Below, piece after piece: positions 23,236-32,804 of a stretch of 64,000 nucleotides of DNA. Every line of letters begins with the position of its first letter. Positions within the stretch are counted from its first letter, which is position 1. A program made the translations under genes and the position numbers. A model generated the notes under the pieces. The model searched no databases and was not told the DNA's origin. It worked only from the letters and a program-made list of their open reading frames with translations. This DNA comes from Chloroflexota bacterium. GTDB lineage: Bacteria > Chloroflexota > Anaerolineae > DUEN01. The stretch spans positions 1 to 64,000 of the forward strand of contig JAADGJ010000076.1 of the NCBI GenBank assembly GCA_013152435.1, written 5' to 3'.

Positions 23236-24507
23236 CTAATCAGGAAGGGCCCGAAAATCTACAGCTCGATAGGACCTTCGGTCGTATTTTCGGTCCCAGT
23301 TTGGCATTAACGCAAATTCCAGCCTCGCTCCCTTGTATCTGATTGCATCCGGCAGGTCATTCTGCAGGAAGAAGATCCGCTCGCCGTCGTCCGTTCGAAT
23401 CCAACCATGAGGTTTCCCCTGGGGCAGGGCTTCAACAATCCCCGCCTTCCGGGGTAGGCCTATGTAAACGCAGGCAGCCCAGTCGGCTTGGCAGAGGTGT
23501 GCGAGATCGCCTATGTCGTCTGTATCTACAGGCCAGTTCAGGCCGGCCTCTTCTAATGCGTGGCGAATCTCCGCCTCCAACCGTGCCAATCTGGGCCGGA
23601 TAGGCCATCTCTCACGTTGACGAACGGCTTTGCTCAGGGCTACCTGCCGGGCCGCGAGTTCCAGTTTGCCCAGTGACAGCCCAACTTGCCCTAACCGCTC
23701 GTATAGAGTTACCTTCTGTTTGTCTTCTCCGGGAGCTAAGGCTGCCTGGCAGCCGGCCCTCAAAGCCGCCTCTGCTTGTCCAATTCGCAGGTATAGCCCA
23801 CACAGGTCATTCCACACATACCAGTCGACTCGTCTCTTTAGTGTGAGCTCCTCCATCTCTGCAATCGCCTGCTCAATGTATCCCTGGCCCGCCAGAGCCA
23901 GGGCGGCCCAACGTGGAAAGTTCACCTCACGAGGATAGTGACGTGTTGCCTCTTGAGCCCAGCTTCGCGCTTCATCCCATCGTTGTAGCTGGATCAGGCT
24001 CTTTACCCGGGCAAAATACCATCGTTCCCGCATCGATTTGCCCCGGCGGCCTTGGATGAGTGGTGCTTCATCACTGAGTTCTGAGGGGGCGATTCGATCG
24101 CACCAATCTGCAACGATCTCCCACTCCTGTTTCTTTTGGGCCACCGTCCACACGGCCTTAATCGTCGAACGCAATGGCGCATCCTCCGCACCCAGCGCGA
24201 GAATGGTCTCGCCAGCCTTAAGCAGAGTCCTGAGATCTCCTCTTTGTTGAGCGGGTTTGACGTATGCGTCGTAATGGGCCCAAATCAATTCGCGGCGAAT
24301 CCATATGTTTCCCGGAAACTGATCTAGCGCTTTCTTGCCAACTCGGCAGGCTGCCTGAGGATGGCCAGCCTTGCGCAGACAGTGGATGTACCTACTTGCC
24401 GCGAATGCGCTGCCGGTCTCGTCCCAAAGCTCGTGGAAGAGCTTCCCTGCCTCGGGGTACTTTCCAGCTTTTAGTAGATCCATAGCGGCTGTAAAGCGAT
24501 CATTCAT
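23236..24507 (-). CDS. TPR-repeat protein with cold-shock-like C-terminus
   Basis: 423 residues. Residues about 1-330 are helical repeats with TPR-type spacing (LLKAGKYPEAGKLFHELWDE, QLQRWDEARSWAQEA, LRIGQAEAALRAGCQAAL). After a linker the C-terminus reads AGIVEALPQGKPHGWIRTD then DGERIFFLQNDL, close to the RNP1/RNP2 pattern of cold-shock OB-folds (GxGFIxxxDGxDIFFHxSDL). Such domains bind single-stranded RNA or DNA. It follows the RNase HI gene by 5 bp on the same strand and so is the third member of that operon. Proposed role: nucleic-acid binding and scaffolding for the helicase/RNase H proteins (inference). Confidence 0.8.
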   Translation of the reverse strand: MNDRFTAAMDLLKAGKYPEAGKLFHELWDETGSAFAASRYIHCLRKAGHPQAACRVGKKALDQFPGNIWIRRELIWAHYDAYVKPAQQRGDLRTLLKAGETILALGAEDAPLRSTIKAVWTVAQKKQEWEIVADWCDRIAPSELSDEAPLIQGRRGKSMRERWYFARVKSLIQLQRWDEARSWAQEATRHYPREVNFPRWAALALAGQGYIEQAIAEMEELTLKRRVDWYVWNDLCGLYLRIGQAEAALRAGCQAALAPGEDKQKVTLYERLGQVGLSLGKLELAARQVALSKAVRQRERWPIRPRLARLEAEIRHALEEAGLNWPVDTDDIGDLAHLCQADWAACVYIGLPRKAGIVEALPQGKPHGWIRTDDGERIFFLQNDLPDAIRYKGARLEFALMPNWDRKYDRRSYRAVDFRALPD

Positions 24508-24512
24508 GACGT

Positions 24513-26489
24513 CTATCGATGGTTGCTGTTAGTATGAGCGATAAAATGAGCCAGTGCGACCCCTTGCTGCTCCTCTGGCAGGCAGGGCGATCGAAATCGC
24601 ACTCGTCCGGCGGTACGCTGTTCCGTCAGCCGCCGTGCCCACTCTTCATTGCCGCTGGGTTTCATAATCAGTTCCAGGGGCCAGGTAACAGGCAAACTGA
24701 GCTGTCCGGCGTTTTGAGCAACGGCTTCGCACAGCCACCGATACAGGAAGTCCAATTGGTTTCCCAGCTTCTGAGCCTCCTGACGCCATTCATCCCCTGT
24801 CCATCTGGCGACCTGCAAAATGGCATGCTTTCGGACACGACTCAAGACGTGCTCGCTTTCATATGGGGAGATGCCCCGGACATTGCTCCAGTCCCAGGCG
24901 GTTGCCAGGAACTGGGCTTGCGGCGTCAGAGCCAAAATAGCGATGCACAGATTGCCGTCGCCGTCCTGGGTATAGGAGGCACACCAGCGGTCGGGATGGC
25001 GACGGGCGTTTATCAAGGCCGCCCAGATCTTGCCCTCAAGATCTTCCTCGGGGGCTATTCGCCAGGCTTCGGGCGTCAGAACGCCGATCGGCTTCGTCTG
25101 TGTTTCATCTCGTACGAGCAGATAACGCCCGATCTGTTCTCCGCTCCAACCGGGCAACCGGTGACTGATCAGCAGAGCCCATAGGTAACCGCACGTCTCC
25201 CGATCCCATTGAGGAGAGCCGATTGAGGGTTGCTCTATTACAGTCAGTTGTGCATCGAGCCAGGCTTCCTCGGCCTGCAAGAGCTTTCTCCAGGCTTCCA
25301 CATCGCTGTCGGTCCAGCGCCCCTGACGTTGGACTTTCCCGCTTACGTAGGCTTCAATGATCGCGCGACCGCGCCTCAGCCGGAAGCGAGCATCCGGGTG
25401 TGTGATGGGCTCGGGCATGAAGCCAGCCTGTGTGAGCAGACGCTCTGCTTCCAGCAGGAACCGGCGAGGAAACCACCAAGCGTGAGGCGTATCGGTTTTT
25501 GCTGGCTCGTCTGTTGAGGGCGTAAGTACCGAGAGCAAGGCTTCAGGCGATAACCCCCATTGTGTTACCGTGGCGATCTCATCGTGTATAGATTTGCATT
25601 TTCGAAATCGCGCGCCGGACACGCCGTGGACGCGCGTTTGACATTGCTCCCAGGTGGTGTGACGTGCCACCTGCCCGTTGACCAAGCTCAGATAGGTGAC
25701 GCCTTGCGGTCGCTTGATGCGTTGGGCAATGGCCTGATCTGGGAAAGAGGGCTGGTCTCCGTCTCTGGCTTGCGATCCCTGTCCTTGTGGGGGGCTTTCC
25801 AGCGTGGCGAGCGAATCAGGTGTAAGCCCCCAGCGGGTGACAGCGGCGATTTCCTCTTCGAGAGATCGACACTTCTTGTAGCGTGCCCCGGGCACGCCGT
25901 GGGTTCGACGTCGACACTCTTCCCACGTCGTATGACGGGCCAGGATGCCGTTTACCAGGCTCAAATAGGTGACTCCCGAAGGTCGTTGAACTCGATGTTC
26001 GCCGAGCGCTGCGCGATACTGGCCCTTCGGCTCATAGAGGATATGAGGGACGGGTGAAGCAGTAAGCCCTTTGCCTGAAGCATAGGCTTGTGCTAGGGCG
26101 TTGACCCGTTCGTTTTCCGGATGGCCCGAGTGTCCTCGCACATGTTCCCAGGTCACACGATCGCCTGCGAGCCGGTCCAGCTCCTCCCAGAGATCTCGGT
26201 TCTCTACGGGCTTACCGCTTGCTGTTCGCCACCCTCGTCTTTTCCACCGGGCTAGCCACTCCGTCATACCCTTGAGCAGGTACTGACTATCTGTGACGAT
26301 CTTTACCGGCTCATCGGGTGGAACGCGGCGCAAGCCTTCAATAGCGGCCTGCATCTCCATGCGGTTGTTGGTTGTCTCGGGCTCGTGGCCGCCGATCTCC
26401 TCTATCTCATCTCCCCGAACGATCAAGGCTGCCCATCCCCCGGGGCCGGGGTTGCCGCTGCATGCCCCATCGGTGATGATGCGAATCAT
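24513..26489 (-). CDS. RNase HI fused to two viroplasmin-like hybrid-binding modules and unknown C-terminal domain
   Basis: 658 residues. RNase HI domain at 1-135: ITDGACSGNPGPGGWA (first Asp), NNRMEMQAA (Glu), IVTDSQYLLKG (Asp), VRGHSGHPENER. The fourth carboxylate, Asp134 in E. coli, is replaced by Asn (ERVNALA). Two copies of a 44-residue module follow (GVTYLSLVNG...RHTTWE..C, then VxGxxGARxKKC...EEI), the viroplasmin/RNase H1-type domain that binds RNA-DNA hybrids. The remaining about 350 residues are unrecognised. The ATG at 26489 overlaps the upstream stop (ATGA); a longer frame to 26834 would overlap the helicase gene by 350 bp and is rejected. Likely acts on RNA-DNA hybrids with the upstream helicase. 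Catalysis is uncertain because of the Asp-to-Asn change, though the E. coli enzyme is known to tolerate some substitutions there. Confidence 0.9.
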   Translation of the reverse strand: MIRIITDGACSGNPGPGGWAALIVRGDEIEEIGGHEPETTNNRMEMQAAIEGLRRVPPDEPVKIVTDSQYLLKGMTEWLARWKRRGWRTASGKPVENRDLWEELDRLAGDRVTWEHVRGHSGHPENERVNALAQAYASGKGLTASPVPHILYEPKGQYRAALGEHRVQRPSGVTYLSLVNGILARHTTWEECRRRTHGVPGARYKKCRSLEEEIAAVTRWGLTPDSLATLESPPQGQGSQARDGDQPSFPDQAIAQRIKRPQGVTYLSLVNGQVARHTTWEQCQTRVHGVSGARFRKCKSIHDEIATVTQWGLSPEALLSVLTPSTDEPAKTDTPHAWWFPRRFLLEAERLLTQAGFMPEPITHPDARFRLRRGRAIIEAYVSGKVQRQGRWTDSDVEAWRKLLQAEEAWLDAQLTVIEQPSIGSPQWDRETCGYLWALLISHRLPGWSGEQIGRYLLVRDETQTKPIGVLTPEAWRIAPEEDLEGKIWAALINARRHPDRWCASYTQDGDGNLCIAILALTPQAQFLATAWDWSNVRGISPYESEHVLSRVRKHAILQVARWTGDEWRQEAQKLGNQLDFLYRWLCEAVAQNAGQLSLPVTWPLELIMKPSGNEEWARRLTEQRTAGRVRFRSPCLPEEQQGVALAHFIAHTNSNHR

Positions 26490-29400
26490 CGGTGGCCTCC
26501 GTGAGAGACGACCTCTTCCCAAGCAGGCCAATCGCGACTTTCCAGGCATTTCTGCCCCAGTGCTGTTAGTCGCCAGATGCCTCGATGGCACCAGACCAGC
26601 CCGTGTCGCTGTAATCCCTGCAGGTACGACTGCAAGCGGTCCTTGTGGGCCAGATGACTTCCCTGTATGCGCATCAGCGCGTAGTTGAGAAAGTCTTTTT
26701 CTGGCTGATCGTTGTCCTCTAGTAACGAGAACAGCACTGCCTCTACTGGCTGCAGAGCCGAGCGGAAGCGTAGGCGAGACCCCTGATCCAACCAGGGGTG
26801 GCCGAGCCCCCGTGCCACCTGGCAGACATCGCAACAGGGATCAGCGGGCGGTGGAGTCTCGTCCGGGCTCAGGGCAGACACAAGCCGTGAGCGACGGCAG
26901 CCTGTATCGTCTTCTAGGAAAGCGACCATCTGATCCAGCTCGGCGATCGCTCGTACTCGTTCCTTTGCTAGGACTTCTGTTATGTCTTTGTGGAACTCGG
27001 GGCCCGGGGCCAGCCAGACATATCGGGAACTGCCCCTGAGCCTCCACCAATTGTGCTGGACTCCTGTGCTTATCAGAGCCTCGGCGGACAGGCATGTTTC
27101 CAAATCCGCTCCACTGGCAGCCCGATAGTAAAGCTCACCGGGATCTTGCAGGGACGGAAGCCATGCTTCGATCAATTCTCGTTGGTCGTCGGGCAGTTCG
27201 TCCGGCGGTTCTGATGGACAACTCCACCCGCGTGCAAGTACGGCCTGAGCGATGACTTCGTGGAAGTAGATCATCCCGGCGTTAGCCAGTAATTCGAGCG
27301 CCCGACGTAGCTTACGTTGAGCTTCCCATCGCTCTCCACCGATCCGTTCAATTAACACTTCTTCCGGCCAGAGGCTGCCCTGCTCAGACACAAGGCTCAA
27401 GACGCGGCGGAGAAGGTCCTCCTGAAGCGAAGACTTCTCCTGGAGAAGTTCGTGTTGTCGGCGGTCTCGGGCATCATAAAGCGTCAAAGCCAGCGCTCGT
27501 TGGGTTGGATCACGACCGGCTCGGCCTGCCTGTTGGTAGTACTCTGTGAGGCTCTCCGGATGGTTATAGTGAATGACCATGGCGACTCGACGGTTATTGA
27601 TCCCCATACCGAATGCCTTGGTCGCGACGATGATCTGGAGATCCTCTGGGCCATTTTCAAAGCGTCCGAGGATCGCCTCTCGCTGTGGATTGTCCATTTT
27701 GCCATGGTAGGCGGCCGCCCGAAAGCCAGACCGAATCAAGCCATCTGCCACTTGTTCACATGTGCGCGTGAACGTCGTGTAAACGATCGCTTGGTTATGG
27801 TGGGGAAGGGTGGAAAGGACTTCCTGGAGCCTGCGATCTCGATCCTCCCAACTTTCTGGCATGATGTCTACGCCCCAGTAGATATTGGGACGATCAATGC
27901 GACCGTGGATTTCAATGGGATCACGCAGGCCCAGGTATTGGCACAATGCCTGTCTGTGTTTCTCGGTCAGTGTGGCTGAGCAAGCCATGATGGCTACGTC
28001 GGCCCCTGCGCGTTCCCGCCAGTCGCGAATCCTCTGGGCCAGACGCAGGTAAGCCGGACGAAAGGTTGTCCCCCAGGTGAGCAAGCAGTGGGCTTCGTCC
28101 AGCACGATGCGGCGTACTCGTAGTCGATGGAAGAGGGCAAAGTCAAAGCTTGCCATCTCAGGTGTCAAATAGAGCAACCGCAAGTGACCATCTTCAGCGA
28201 GCTGACGCACGCGGGCGCGCTGCCGACGATGCTGAGCATCTCGTCCCAGAAGGTAACCGGCCTGGTCTGGTACGGGCACCCCGGCCTCTTTGAGATCATC
28301 GATCTGGTTTTGGATCAGCGCGCGTAATGGAGAGAAAACGATGGTTAACCCTTCGGGCGCTGTCAGGGCTGGTACCTGGTAACAAAGGCTTTTGCCTCCA
28401 CCAGTAGGCATCGTCAGCAACACGTCGCGTCCTTGGGCAAAGGCTGCCATCGCCTTCAGCTGTGCCTCGTTTCGGCGGTAACCTTCTCCGACCAACTTCT
28501 GAGCCGCTTCTTCGAGAACTTTCTCTTGTTCATGGATAGATAGCCGATCATCCAATATCGGAAGTGGCGCCTCTTGTGGAAGCCATGGCCGCTCAACGAT
28601 GTCCAACACCTCGGCGTGTTCTCCCTTCGCGGCGAACTCGGCCCATGCGCGCACCAACTCCTCCGGTGTGTTACAGAGGATACACGCCGGCGCCCCGGTG
28701 GGACCGGAGGGCAGAGCCTGTCGGAAGGCGTGCGCGTAGTTCGAGCTTGCCGCGCGGCGATCCAGACAGATGACCACGCCCCGGCTCGTGTGATCCCGGA
28801 TCAATCGGCCCACTCCCTGTCGCCAGCGCAGCAAAGCCAACGGCAGCAGATAGTGCCGAAAGGCACCACCCTGCTCGCCGGGATGTTGACGTTCGACCCA
28901 TAAGCTACGCGCCTCAATGATCGGCTCGCCGGCCGCAGGAAAGGGGAGCCGGACAACGATGACAGTGCGTAGGCTGTGTTCTCCGGATAGGTCCACTCCC
29001 TCCCAAAAGCTGCTTGTGCCAAGTAGTATAGCCGCTTTACCTTGCTCCAACAGGGCCCTGTACCTCTCGAGCAATCGGGCTACAGGGCTGCCTGGATATT
29101 GGCGCAGTAGGTGGATAAAGGGATTCGCCTTCAGATCATCCTGATGGAGCGATTGCCCGAGAGCGTCGGTCAGAGCAGACAGATGACGGTGGGACGTGAA
29201 GAGAACCAATCCCCTGCTTGGCGCATTGCGGAGCACGGTCAGAAGCTCGGCGTGAAGCTCATGAAGGTATTGCCCTTCTTCCGGATCGGATGGGCTGCGG
29301 GTCGGCTGGCGGAATAGAACTCGCATCTGGTGGGGATAATCGAACGGTGAAGGACGTGACCAGACGGTGACACGATCTGGATCGGTAAGTCCTAGCCTCT

Positions 29401-32218
29401 CGGCCAGGAAGGTAAACCCCTCAGCCCCGGGCGCATCGATCGGGCAGGGACCGACGGTTTCACCACCGCGGAGGGAAAGAGTGGCGGACATCAAGACGCT
29501 CGCTCGCCCTTCGGCCATCAGGCGTTCGCGTAGAAAATCGTCGACCTGTATTGGCGCCCGCTTCAAGGCGAAGTGTTGAACTTGTGAGGGCGGGGCTCCC
29601 AGGTCTCGGTCATCCTCTTCCAGCCAGTAGCAGAAATCATCATGTGAGGAAAATTCTGCAGACTGGACGGCGCGTAAGAAGTCTAGCCCTTCCCCGATCT
29701 GCTTTTTGAGCTCGGAAACCCATTGTTGAAGCAAGGTTTGTCCGGCAGGGATTCGGAGGCTGACTTCGATAGCCTTGTCCAACAACGTCGATAAGGCCTC
29801 TTCGAGGGCTACGCCTGCCGGGGCATCCAGCCAGGCTCCTCCCTCCCGAGCCTGAGCGACGATATCCGTATTAGGGCGGTTTAACCATGCCTTGCGGACG
29901 TAGAGGGTCTCCTCGGCTTGGTCATTGGTTTCTTCTCGTTGGGCCCACTCGGGAGGCCTCAGGTGGTCAAGGCACTGTCGGAAGAGGCGAGCAAAGCCGG
30001 GGATGGACTTCTCTACTTTCTCTGCCGCGGAGAGGAGAGCCTTGTTCCGCCCCATAGCCATGGCCAGTGCACGGCTCTGTTGCGCCCACGTGCGGCACAC
30101 ATCCGCTGTGAATTCGCCGGTCAGGGCACTCGTCGCCGCATCTTCCAGATGGTGGGCTTCATCGAAGATAACTCGGCTGGATAGATCTTGGAGGATACCT
30201 AGGCTCATCCAGAGTGCGTGATTTGCAATAATCAGCTCCGCCTCCCCAGCAAAGCCTGCCACGCGTTGGGCGAATTGGAGTGACTTGCCATCACGCCCCG
30301 ACGCGTCCTCGTCCAGTAAGGGCGGTGTTTCCTGCAGGGATTGCAAAAGAGTGGTGAAGGAACTTCCATAAGCATGTCGCCACCAGTCGCTGAGCTCCTC
30401 CAATTCACCGAAGAAGAGATGACGCCAATCCCCGGGATTTTGGCGCTCTTCCTCCAATCCTGCACAAAGCCAGCTCAGCAAATACGCCAGGAATACCCCG
30501 CGGCTGCGAGTCTCCTGTCCATCGTTCCCCTCCCGTAACAGACGCAGATGCTCTGATCGCAGCGTGTCGAATGCATCCACGTTCAGGTAATTCCCCTGTC
30601 CCTTGAGGACGATCGCTCGCACCCGTGTTTCGAGAGCCTTTTCCAAGAGGGGCAAATCTTTGGAAACGATTTGATGCTGCAATACATGGGTATAGGTGGA
30701 GATCACCACGGGCTCGCCCGGATTGGCCCGTGCATATACCAGCGCCGAGACGAGCGCTGCCAGGCTTTTACCTGTGCCAGTGCCCGCCTCGGCTATCAAT
30801 ACGCCCCCTTGCTCCAGACGCCGTCCGATCTGATGCGCCATCTCACACTGGATCTCTCGTACCTGCAAACCTAGCTTACGGACGAAAGGCCCCTTGGGCC
30901 CCAGAAGCTGCGCAGCCTGGGAAGGAGGCACCGGTGACGGCGAACGTGAGGGCGAAGAATCAGGCTGAGGGATTGGGCCGAGGATGGCACTCAGGGGAAC
31001 GCGTATCGGACGCAGCGGCGGATCACCCAGTCGCGTCATCAAGAAGCGTCGCAGGTAAGAGGAAGAGGCCAGGAGTTGTAGCACACCTTCCAGCCGAGGC
31101 GCGGGCCATGCCCTCATAGCATGGAGCGCTTCTTGGGCCAGCCTCCAGCACAGCGCTGCATCATAGCGGGCCTGATGGGGCTCACCAAAAACCCTGAGTT
31201 CCTTGTTGGGATCCAGTTCGAGGATCTCTTTCAACTCATGCAATGCATGAGAGATCCTCCCACGATTACGTCCGGCAAGAGGAAAAGCCAACAAGGCCAG
31301 CTCAAGCGTATCCAGCAGCCCTACGTTGTTGAGAGGAACGTCATAGGACTCAAAGACCGCTCGTAAAGTATCGAAATCGTGGCCAATATTATGACCTACC
31401 AACACCCGGTCACGCAGAAGCTGACTCCAGAACTCGGCTTCATCCCTTGCCCAGACTCGTGTGCTTGGGTTGCCAGCAGGATGACTGCCCTCCGATTGTA
31501 AATCGTTAGAACCCTGATACCGACGATAGGCCAGCGTCTTTAAGGCGCCGTCGTCTCCTGGTTGCAGAGCGGCTATCTCTACAATCTGCCAATCGTCGTA
31601 ATGGGATAATCGACGTTCTATATCCAGCACAATCAAATGGGGGGGCTCGATGGGTAGCGTCCCATATCGCGCAGCAATGGCAGCTGTGCTCAGCTCACCT
31701 CGTTGGTAGCGCGGGATGCGTGGTTGTGGCTCGGGGATAGACTGTACCTGGATTGTGCGTATCTCGCCAAAGAGACGCTTCTCAGATGGGCCAAAGAGCC
31801 GCAGTGTTCTGTCTGGATACTCGTGCCGAAGTTGTTCGATGACTTGTCCCACGGGTAGTCCGTGGGACAGCCGATGGTACAGACTCAAAGTGAGCGGGTA
31901 GTCTGGGGTGGGGTCCTCTAGGGCGATCAGCCACAAGCCCCCTGCCCGTGTCAGTGCCCGCCAGGCCTTGTGCAGATCCCCACTGTTGGCATCCGTCGTT
32001 ACGACCATTCGGGGCGGACGTGGCCATCCCTCAAGCACGTCGGGCAGCGGGGGATTGGCATGAAGGACCCAGGGGGTAGCCTCAATCGGAGGGATATCTT
32101 GAACAGACCACAGGGTTGGATCAAGCTGACTGGCGAGGAATGGCCGGATCCTATCATCGGCAACAATCAACGGCAACGAACGCCAGGCCACAGAGGAGGT
32201 AAGATGATCTTGCTTCAT
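26486..32218 (-). CDS. Triple fusion: DnaQ-like exonuclease, DinG-like helicase, RecQ-like helicase
   Basis: 1910 residues. After an unrecognised N-terminus (1-190), a DEDD exonuclease domain shows VLDIERR near 198, GHNIGHDFDTLR near 277 and HQARYDAAL near 349. A DinG/XPD-like helicase follows: Walker A EAGTGTGKS near 477, DEAHH near 686, and GVGRLIRDHTSRGVV (motif VI). The FeS cysteines of DinG are absent (KGQGNYLNVDAF instead of a Cys). A RecQ-like helicase occupies about 1240-1600: MPTGGGKSLCYQ, LDEAHCLLTWG, CSATLTEK, QQAGRAGRD; a CCDVC pair near 1800 may bind zinc. Exonuclease-DinG fusions are known in Firmicutes, and RecQ proteins are common, but all three in one chain is unusual. The stop overlaps the RNase HI start (ATGA). 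A 350-bp region upstream contains promoter- and operator-like sequences. Likely processes D-loops, R-loops or invading DNA. Confidence 0.92.
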   Translation of the reverse strand: MKQDHLTSSVAWRSLPLIVADDRIRPFLASQLDPTLWSVQDIPPIEATPWVLHANPPLPDVLEGWPRPPRMVVTTDANSGDLHKAWRALTRAGGLWLIALEDPTPDYPLTLSLYHRLSHGLPVGQVIEQLRHEYPDRTLRLFGPSEKRLFGEIRTIQVQSIPEPQPRIPRYQRGELSTAAIAARYGTLPIEPPHLIVLDIERRLSHYDDWQIVEIAALQPGDDGALKTLAYRRYQGSNDLQSEGSHPAGNPSTRVWARDEAEFWSQLLRDRVLVGHNIGHDFDTLRAVFESYDVPLNNVGLLDTLELALLAFPLAGRNRGRISHALHELKEILELDPNKELRVFGEPHQARYDAALCWRLAQEALHAMRAWPAPRLEGVLQLLASSSYLRRFLMTRLGDPPLRPIRVPLSAILGPIPQPDSSPSRSPSPVPPSQAAQLLGPKGPFVRKLGLQVREIQCEMAHQIGRRLEQGGVLIAEAGTGTGKSLAALVSALVYARANPGEPVVISTYTHVLQHQIVSKDLPLLEKALETRVRAIVLKGQGNYLNVDAFDTLRSEHLRLLREGNDGQETRSRGVFLAYLLSWLCAGLEEERQNPGDWRHLFFGELEELSDWWRHAYGSSFTTLLQSLQETPPLLDEDASGRDGKSLQFAQRVAGFAGEAELIIANHALWMSLGILQDLSSRVIFDEAHHLEDAATSALTGEFTADVCRTWAQQSRALAMAMGRNKALLSAAEKVEKSIPGFARLFRQCLDHLRPPEWAQREETNDQAEETLYVRKAWLNRPNTDIVAQAREGGAWLDAPAGVALEEALSTLLDKAIEVSLRIPAGQTLLQQWVSELKKQIGEGLDFLRAVQSAEFSSHDDFCYWLEEDDRDLGAPPSQVQHFALKRAPIQVDDFLRERLMAEGRASVLMSATLSLRGGETVGPCPIDAPGAEGFTFLAERLGLTDPDRVTVWSRPSPFDYPHQMRVLFRQPTRSPSDPEEGQYLHELHAELLTVLRNAPSRGLVLFTSHRHLSALTDALGQSLHQDDLKANPFIHLLRQYPGSPVARLLERYRALLEQGKAAILLGTSSFWEGVDLSGEHSLRTVIVVRLPFPAAGEPIIEARSLWVERQHPGEQGGAFRHYLLPLALLRWRQGVGRLIRDHTSRGVVICLDRRAASSNYAHAFRQALPSGPTGAPACILCNTPEELVRAWAEFAAKGEHAEVLDIVERPWLPQEAPLPILDDRLSIHEQEKVLEEAAQKLVGEGYRRNEAQLKAMAAFAQGRDVLLTMPTGGGKSLCYQVPALTAPEGLTIVFSPLRALIQNQIDDLKEAGVPVPDQAGYLLGRDAQHRRQRARVRQLAEDGHLRLLYLTPEMASFDFALFHRLRVRRIVLDEAHCLLTWGTTFRPAYLRLAQRIRDWRERAGADVAIMACSATLTEKHRQALCQYLGLRDPIEIHGRIDRPNIYWGVDIMPESWEDRDRRLQEVLSTLPHHNQAIVYTTFTRTCEQVADGLIRSGFRAAAYHGKMDNPQREAILGRFENGPEDLQIIVATKAFGMGINNRRVAMVIHYNHPESLTEYYQQAGRAGRDPTQRALALTLYDARDRRQHELLQEKSSLQEDLLRRVLSLVSEQGSLWPEEVLIERIGGERWEAQRKLRRALELLANAGMIYFHEVIAQAVLARGWSCPSEPPDELPDDQRELIEAWLPSLQDPGELYYRAASGADLETCLSAEALISTGVQHNWWRLRGSSRYVWLAPGPEFHKDITEVLAKERVRAIAELDQMVAFLEDDTGCRRSRLVSALSPDETPPPADPCCDVCQVARGLGHPWLDQGSRLRFRSALQPVEAVLFSLLEDNDQPEKDFLNYALMRIQGSHLAHKDRLQSYLQGLQRHGLVWCHRGIWRLTALGQKCLESRDWPAWEEVVSHGGHR

Positions 32219-32333
32219 AGCCCTGTGTTGTGCGATGTTTGTGGTGTGTCGACACCCTATTTCATCAGGACAGCAGACTTATCGTATCGACACGTTGGAT
32301 AAGATTGCCCTCTGGCTTCCTAATCTTCGTTTA

Positions 32334-32356
32334 TGGTAATGTCGGAACAACATTAC
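32334..32356. promoter_or_regulatory. Candidate operator upstream of helicase fusion
   Basis: GGTAATGT and ACATTACC are perfect 8-bp arms separated by 7 bp, about 115 bp before the helicase fusion ATG and about 140 bp downstream of the candidate promoter on the minus strand. The form is typical of a dimeric repressor site; the regulator is unknown. Confidence 0.45.
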
Positions 32357-32493
32357 CTGGCCAGCTTGTTTGGTACGGGTGGACGAGGTGGCCCACCAAG
32401 GTTGGAGATATTGATGTGACGTTGGCAACCTGTCCGATGTATCACCGAGATCCGTTGAGGCAAAGGGACAGCAAAATGAGCTGCTTGCAAAAT

Positions 32494-32521
32494 ATTGTAA
32501 CACAAAGGGGACGGGTGGCAA
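32494..32521 (-). promoter_or_regulatory. Candidate sigma-70-type promoter for helicase/RNase H operon
   Basis: On the minus strand TTGCCA (32516-32521), a 16-bp spacer and TACAAT (32494-32499). It would give a leader of about 270 nt. Confidence 0.45.
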
Positions 32522-32760
32522 GTCTTAGTTCCTGATGTGAGGATAGTCCCAGTTTTGATGAAAGAGACTAGAGACTAATGAGGGGACGGGCTGGGAGAGC
32601 GGGGCAAGGGAGATAGCATAGAAGCCTCGACTGGTTATCCGGCGATTGGCTTTACCCAGGTATCGTCTTCGCTCACCTCTGTCACTTCGGCTACTGGCAG
32701 GGTGCTAAGCCGTATGTGCACTCCCATCGGATCGTGAAGACAGCATGATCTTATTATTCG

Positions 32761-32796
32761 GCGGGGGGCGGGTTCATTGTGAACGCCGCCCCCCGC
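32761..32796 (-). terminator. Strong hairpin after arsM
   Basis: Arms GCGGGGGGCGG plus GTTCA (32761-32776) pair with TGAAC, a one-base bulge, and CCGCCCCCCGC (32780-32796), around a TTG loop. It lies 8 bp after the arsM stop. Only a weak U-tract follows. Confidence 0.65.
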
Positions 32797-32804
32797 TCCC
32801 TTGC

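Larger units (their letters stand above)
32219..32760. other. 542-bp gene-free region upstream of the helicase fusion
   Basis: No credible gene on either strand. It contains a candidate minus-strand promoter (32494-32521), an 8-bp perfect inverted repeat (32334-32356), a 10-bp palindrome GTGTCGACAC at about 32247, and a hairpin at its right boundary. The AT-richer composition near 32480-32500 fits a promoter. Confidence 0.6.

Noticed and set aside
26490-26834. N-terminal extension of the RNase HI protein
   Set aside because: Overlaps the end of the helicase fusion by about 350 bp; the ATGA overlap start at 26489 begins exactly at the RNase H domain.
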